A DNA stretch of 64,000 nucleotides. Source: Zygnema circumcarinatum (Eukaryota; Streptophyta; Zygnematophyceae; Zygnematales; Zygnemataceae). The stretch spans positions 857,498 to 921,497 of the forward strand of contig CM074808.1 in the NCBI GenBank assembly GCA_037447605.1. Reading direction: 5' to 3'. Both the position numbers and the translations under genes were made by a program. Positions 59,094 to 64,000 of the stretch are shown here, piece after piece (positions within the stretch are counted from its first letter, which is position 1; each line of letters opens with the position of its first letter). The notes under the pieces were generated by a model. That model was not told the DNA's origin. It saw only the letters and a list, made by a program, of their open reading frames with translations, and did no database searches.

Positions 59094-60603
59094 ATGGCGG
59101 CCATGGCCTGCACTACAGCATCAGCCACAGCAGGGCTCTCTGTGGTTGCGTGCGGCAACTCTGAAAGAGTCTCCTCTACGCGCGCCTCTTTGCAGGCATG
59201 TTTACATCTGAAGCCTCTCGCAACGTGGGCGGCTTCTGGACTCTCTGGCTTTTTTAGGGTTTGTATTTTTAGGGTGTTGGCGAATTCTGACAGGTTGGGA
59301 TGTTACCTTTTGAAAGTTCATGTTGTCGGATAATGACAGGGGAGAAAGAGGGGCTTCTGGATGGCTGCCAGGTGTCCAGCTTCACAGGTCTGCGTGCGGA
59401 TTCCCACTCCGCAGGTCACCAAGGAGCTCTGTTCTATAGGGGATATGGACTGAATTTGGACAGAACATCTTCTGGAAGGAGTGCCTCTGTGGGAGTTCGG
59501 GCTGAAGTTGCCAGTCCTCCGGTGCGTTACCATACTGACTTCTTCAGGTTTTATGTTGGTGAACGAGGTTGTTCTTCACATCAATTATGATGTATGGGTC
59601 TGAAAGAAACAATGTATTATGCGGATGGCGTAAGCTACAGAGATAGTAGTCCGCATCTTCCTCATCTTGCTTACTTGTTTACTTCTCCAACGTATTGGAA
59701 CGAGGGCAACTATGCTTTCTGCGATGTCAAAGCACTACCGCGTCCGCTATTTAACTATTGAATTGAGTTCTGTAATGTAATCAACTGCCCGTGAATTGCC
59801 GAGAGCCAAAATGGGGCGTTCAAAGTCGGCTGGTTTAGTAACATTTTCGGGCATTTCAGTGGAGGCTTTGGTATGTAGTGGAACAAGCGAGTTCAAAAGA
59901 GTTCCTTAGTCAGTCAGATGAGAGGCTTGTCTTAGAAACTGAGCAATTAGAAGTATGTTTTGTCATACAAAAGAAGAAACGCTGTCGTAAGGACTTGAGT
60001 ATATTCAACACTTTTCCGGCGAGATTGGCGGGATTTAAGTCATGGAAAGGATATATCTCTTCTAGGTGCTTAAGGCCTTGGTATAGCAGCTGGAGGTTGC
60101 ATTTGCAATTTGGGAAATTGAATTGAATTTCGGCTTTGATAAGGATATGATAGATGTCTAAAATAAGTGCCGAATAAGGTTTTGCAATTAATTAAGAATT
60201 CAAACATTCAATAATTCAGTAGAGTCGAGTCGGTATTCTCGCGATTAGAAAACCTCTACTCACCTTGATTTGCAATGTGGGCCTTCTGCAGATCCCAAAG
60301 CAGAAGATCCGCATCAACCTGAAATCTTACTGGGTTCCTCTCATTGAAAGAGCGTCTGAACAGATCTTGGAAGCAGCCCGCAACACTGGTTCTGACACTA
60401 TGGGCCCTGTTCGCCTGCCCACAAGGAAGACGCTCTATTGTGTCCTCCGCTCTCCTCACGTCGACAAAGATTCTCGTGAGCACTTCCAGATCAAGACTCA
60501 CAAACGACTCATTGACTTAGAGAACCCCAATGCTCAAACCATTGATGCCCTCATGCAGCTGGATCTCCCTGCTGGGGTTAATGTAGAGGTTAAGCTCTGC
60601 TAG
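59094..60603 (+). CDS. RPS10: Plastid ribosomal protein uS10 (nuclear-encoded)
   Basis: Three exons, 59094-59262, 59340-59521 and 60292-60603, give 220 residues. The last exon encodes the whole S10 fold: KQKIRINLKSYWVPLIERAS, MGPVRLPTRKTLYCVLRSPH, REHFQIKTHKRLIDLENPNA and IDALMQLDLPAGVNVEVKL. The sequence is closest to plastid and cyanobacterial S10 rather than cytosolic S20e. The first roughly 110 residues are an Ala/Ser/Thr/Arg-rich presequence (MAAMACTTASATAGLSVVAC) followed by a variable linker, as in Arabidopsis plastid S10. The protein sits in the head of the 30S subunit of the chloroplast ribosome. The donor of exon 1 is the least certain boundary: GTATTT at 59263 was chosen for phase. 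The ATG at 59094 is followed by another at 59103. The gene is divergent from PCMT. Confidence 0.92.
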
Positions 60604-61181
60604 ATTCAGTATCTATCATATGTTAGTGATTCGTCAAGCCGTAGATTTGAAAAACTACACTTTCTGACGGTGCATGTTTCAATGTGCCTCATATATGGAA
60701 CAACGTGTTCGCAGCTGTGGTATATGAAGACGCTGTTAGATCAAGCAGGTGAAATTGATTGTTGTTTGCACATTTGTCAACCTATTGTACTTTTAAATAG
60801 TGCTTGAACTGAAATTTGGTTATCATATAATACTCGGAACTCAAACTGTCAAGAGAAACTCAATCTTAGCAAATTGAGCCTTTGAACCTTTTCAAAACCT
60901 AGGAGCAGTCCTCAGGACACTGCATGAACACGGAAGTCAAACCCCGGAAGTCGGAACCTCTTAGACTTCTGTCATTCTGCTTTCTTTACCTCCAAGGATC
61001 ACCCAACCCCCAAAAACAAAATCTAAAATCATAGAACAGGCTTCCTCCTACTTAATTATACAGTAAACAGCCAAATAAGTTCCACTACAGGGCATGCGGC
61101 TAGCTGCATGGAGGTAAGGCTACGCGCAATGGCTTTAAAAGTCGTAGCAATCTAAAGAGAGAAGAACGAACGAATGGCCTT
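60604..61181. other. Convergent 3' flanks without visible gene
   Basis: AT-rich sequence between the uS10 stop codon and the stop codon of the minus-strand 76-residue gene. No coding or structural feature recognised. Confidence 0.45.
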
Positions 61182-62813
61182 TCACGGCCTCTTGCTCTTC
61201 CCAATCTGCGCATGCAGCAAACAAACTGTGAATCAGGACCAGGAAGCGGACAAACAACCACAGACTCCACAAGCGTCAATCAACTAAACATATTTTGTAG
61301 ACCTTTGACCAATACATAGTGGTTTCCACGTAGACACCTTGACAAAATCACTACCGAAAAAGGACCCAGTATTGTAAATAAAGAGCACAGAGCCGGCCAC
61401 ATTCTATTCGCCTCAAAAGATAAAGAAAAGCTCTTTAATCTATGGCTGAACACAAGAACTCCAGCACACTGCCTTTTGACAAAATACATGATTCGGCAAA
61501 TATCCTAAACTGTGACCAATCTTTTTTTAATAACCCATTCCAGACCGACACAATAACTTAGCAGTCGAAGGAGTTCAGATGTTCCTTTCTGCTTGAAATG
61601 TCAACCACGGCCTTACCTCTTCCTGCACACTCCGTGACAACTCTTGCATTTGATTGACCAACTCTGCTCTCTTCTGGGCACCTGTAAGCACAATAGAACA
61701 CAGACAACAGCAACAGAATTTAGGTGTACCTTTCAAGGCTATCCTCGCAGGTAGAAGCTACACTTATACCGTGCAGATGTTTAATCGCACACTCCAGACT
61801 TAGCATCCATTCGTATATCAGCCCCTACGAGTTATATCACTGGCGAGTAATAGATTACCGACCAGCCATTTTTACCATTATTTTAACCTACTTAAAGGAA
61901 ATAGGGTGCATCTTTGAATAACGGTGAGACTACTACTCAGAAACACGTGCGAAACCAACGAATTCCTTTAACCAACGCGGCTTTTACCCAGACTCTCTAA
62001 CTGGAATCTTGGAAAATACAAAAAAAGAAAAAGGGAGGGGGGGTAAAGTCTCAAGAAAAGCATACGCTTAAGGTCCCTGGTTCATAAGATTCATCCACAG
62101 TAACAAAAGTTCAGCCGTACATATACACTAAGCCCGTCTTCACTTCGGAAAATCAAATTGTTGCAAAAGATGGCAATTCCCGACGAACTAAAAGATAGTA
62201 AGAGGCTTTGAAAACCCAAAAAACGTTCTGCAATAAGACTCAAGCTTCAACACATCTTCTGCCGTTCCAATAGACCACTTCCTACTATGTCAGCATAACT
62301 TATCCCTTCTACTGCCCCATGTCTAGCTTCATTGAAGAAAAACAGCTTTCACAAACAGACTCTCGTCCCTGCAAAATACATTCCCGCTAGCCAGATACCT
62401 TATACTAATCGAAACCTCCAGCCCTAAAACACAAGTGTCCAAGCTCCACGCAAAAAGGCTTCAACGAGATAGACGTACAGAACAGACTCTGATGAGCAGC
62501 CAAGCGTCTCTAGTTTCTCCATCCCCTCCGCATAATACTCTTCTACTTCACTTCTCCACTCAGCGCACATTTTCTACATTAAGAAATCAAGCTCCCGCAA
62601 CTATGCCAATTTCCCAACATTTCTGACTTTTGAGAAAACCGTACCGCAAGTTTAAAATCGTCAAGTCCTACCTTTCTGAGCAAGCTCCTCAATAGCCTTC
62701 GACGAACGCACAGCAAAGCGCTGAAATGATGGATTGTTCGCAAGTCGGTCTACGAGCAGCTCGTTTGCAACGTACTGAACGACACGATTGAAGAAAGAAC
62801 CTCCCCCCGCCAT
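61182..62813 (-). CDS. Small conserved helical protein, 76 residues, probably mitochondrial
   Basis: Three exons on the minus strand, 62672-62813, 61617-61681 and 61182-61205, join in phase. The last exon has only 24 bases (IGKSKRP and stop). The protein starts MAGGGSFFNRVVQYVANELL, continues LANNPSFQRFAVRSSKAIEE and ends in an amphipathic helix QKRAELVNQMQELSRSVQEE. The layout, with a short N-terminal amphipathic segment and then a charged coiled-coil-like helix, matches a group of short uncharacterised plant proteins. I do not assign a name. Lack of acidic residues in the first 17 positions and the aromatic/Arg pattern fit mitochondrial targeting, but this is weak. The ATG at 62813 is the only Met in the exon. 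Confidence 0.75.
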
Positions 62814-62998
62814 CTTCCTGATGCACACAGACAGAACTCCTCCCTCTAGAAACGAAGAGTGCAAACCAGTCGGTCTCCTGCACCGCTCCTCTGCCTCACT
62901 TAGGGTTGCCCTCCCTCCCCCCACTCGCTGCAGGCAGTCCCGCTGAGGGGACGGGGAGGAAGGAGAAGCTTCCATTCTCATAGAAGTGCCGTATGCAG

Positions 62999-63006
62999 TG
63001 ACGTCA
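62999..63006. promoter_or_regulatory. TGACGTCA bZIP-type palindrome
   Basis: A perfect octamer 186 bases upstream of the start of the minus-strand 76-residue gene. The related AACCACGTCATCG follows at about 63018-63030. Same motif as the two upstream of NFXL1. Function inferred from sequence only. Confidence 0.35.
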
Positions 63007-63245
63007 CTCTCATTTTAACCACGTCATCGGGTAACATTTTTTTTGTCACAACTCAGCAAACTCAAAGTCAACCCCCAGAAACTAAAAACCAGTTTTCCCA
63101 ACCAATTTTTTTCTCCGCAATTTTCTATTTTAACTCCAACTTCCCTACGGACGCTTGCAAACCCAAACGAGGTCGTACAAACCAGGTTTGTCAGCCGTAC
63201 GGGTCATACATATCAGCCGTACAGTAGTCAAATACAGTAGGGGAT

Positions 63246-63760
63246 CCTCATATTTTCCACCCTGGTTTTGGCCGATATGAGGCGAAAATATTGATTTTGC
63301 ATATATAAGGTTCGTGTTACCAATAGACGGGCGGTATTATGTTAGAGTTCATGTTGAACCGTGCGTATCGTACCGTACCATATCGGACCGTATCGTACTG
63401 TATCGTGAGTTCCGTATCGTATCGTGCCATATCGTAACGCATAGACGTACAGTAGGACCCCATCATATTTTCCACCTACATTTGGCAAATTTCGGGCGAA
63501 AATATTGTTTTTGGCAAATATAAGGTCCGTGTTACCAATAGGCGAGCGGAATTATGTTAGAGTTCATGTATGTCCGTACGTATCGTATCGTATCGTGTCG
63601 TTTTGTGGCATATCGTACCGCATCGTACCGTATCGTTTAAATTCGAGCGCGTAACGGCTACAATAGACCCCCCCAATATTTTCGCCATGGTTTCGGCAAA
63701 TATTGGGCGAAAATATTGGGTAGCGAAAATATAAGGGTGTCCGTGTTAACAATAGGAGAA
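63246..63760 (+). repeat. Tandem repeat with period of about 212 bp (2.4 copies)
   Basis: GCGAAAATATTG occurs at 63282, 63496 and 63707, that is, at intervals of 214 and 211 bases. Each is followed by an ATATAAGG block, then GTGTTA(C/A)CAATAG. Copies 1 and 2 also share GGAATTATGTTAGAGTTCATG-like sequence and a CGTATCGTACCG-rich segment. Copy 3 is truncated after CAATAGG, where the dispersed element begins. Confidence 0.85.
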
Positions 63761-64000
63761 AAGATGTTTGATTGAACTCACGATGGCAAGGCCATCAAAT
63801 GTACAAGGAGAAAATCGACATACGGAACCAAAAGAAGCGGTCACAACGGACAGAAGGACAGAGAGAAAGCTTGGAAACGGAAATCAACTTCTAGGCGCAA
63901 CAACACGGCACTAGAAGCAGCCGCGAAGGTCGCCAATGTGGGGCGCAGTACGTGCGGGAAGGGGCGGAAGACCACCGGGACGGGTCCCAACAACTGCGGC
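63760..64000 (+). repeat. Dispersed repeat, copy B (matches 8830-9115), cut by the window end
   Basis: It contains CTTCTAGGCGCAACA, AGAAGCAGCCGCGAAGGTCG and CCAATGTGGGGCG in the same order and orientation as the copy near 8985-9060. It runs off the right edge, so its full length is unknown. It directly abuts the tandem repeat, which may be part of the same element. Confidence 0.7.

Larger units (their letters stand above)
62814..64000. other. Upstream region and repeat-rich right end of the window
   Basis: The promoter side of the 76-residue gene includes a TGACGTCA palindrome (62999-63006). From 63180 onward the sequence is repetitive: GTACGG motifs, a roughly 212-bp tandem repeat and a copy of the dispersed element also present near 8900. 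No gene seen. Confidence 0.55.

Noticed and set aside
1-64000. CRISPR arrays, rRNA operons, prophage or bacterial operons
   Set aside because: No regularly spaced short repeats with unique spacers, no rRNA-like sequence and no ribosome-binding-site-led gene strings. All genes are spliced or plant-type.

Overview
This is a nuclear chromosome segment of a green plant, most likely an early-diverging streptophyte (bryophyte, lycophyte or charophyte-grade alga). No marker fixes the species. The evidence is spliceosomal introns in 11 of 12 genes, nuclear genes whose products carry plastid-type N-termini (including plastid ribosomal protein uS10c), a plant NFXL1-type protein, a CHX cation/H+ exchanger and a plant ECA-type Ca2+-ATPase. 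I rebuilt the gene models by hand from GT..AG boundaries and reading phase. In every multi-exon model the exon lengths sum to a whole number of codons. There is one 10-base assembly gap (4393-4402).

Layout. 1-3040 (+): 3' part of a CCHC zinc-knuckle protein gene. 4513-8430 (+): single-exon NFXL1-type zinc-finger regulator. 9982-11565 (+): small protein with two cyclin-type D-boxes, a securin/PATRONUS-like candidate. 12534-18716 (-): P2A Ca2+-ATPase, ten exons, with an N-terminal presequence-like extension. 19577-20665 (-): 177-residue plastid-targeted protein of unknown function. 21685-25490 (+): class I SAM-dependent methyltransferase with a plastid-type N-terminus, eleven exons. 26987-32821 (-): TrmA/RumA-type RNA uracil-C5 methyltransferase with a long N-terminal extension. 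34357-38918 (+): CHX-type cation/H+ antiporter. 41031-54280 (+): a very long gene for a tau-tubulin-kinase-like (CK1 group) protein kinase joined in frame to two CCCH zinc fingers and a long basic tail; this is the most unusual object in the window. 55360-58645 (-): protein-L-isoaspartate O-methyltransferase. 59094-60603 (+): plastid uS10. 61182-62813 (-): 76-residue helical protein.

There is no operon logic. Neighbours are divergent, convergent or tandem and mostly unrelated, although several concern plastids or macromolecule maintenance and methylation. Intergenic DNA is rich in CGTATCG/GTACGG-type repeats, homopurine tracts next to genes, a MITE-like hairpin (19042-19187), a roughly 212-bp tandem repeat (63246-63760) and a dispersed element with copies at both ends of the window (8830-9115 and 63760-64000). 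I see no rRNA, CRISPR array, intact transposase or viral gene.
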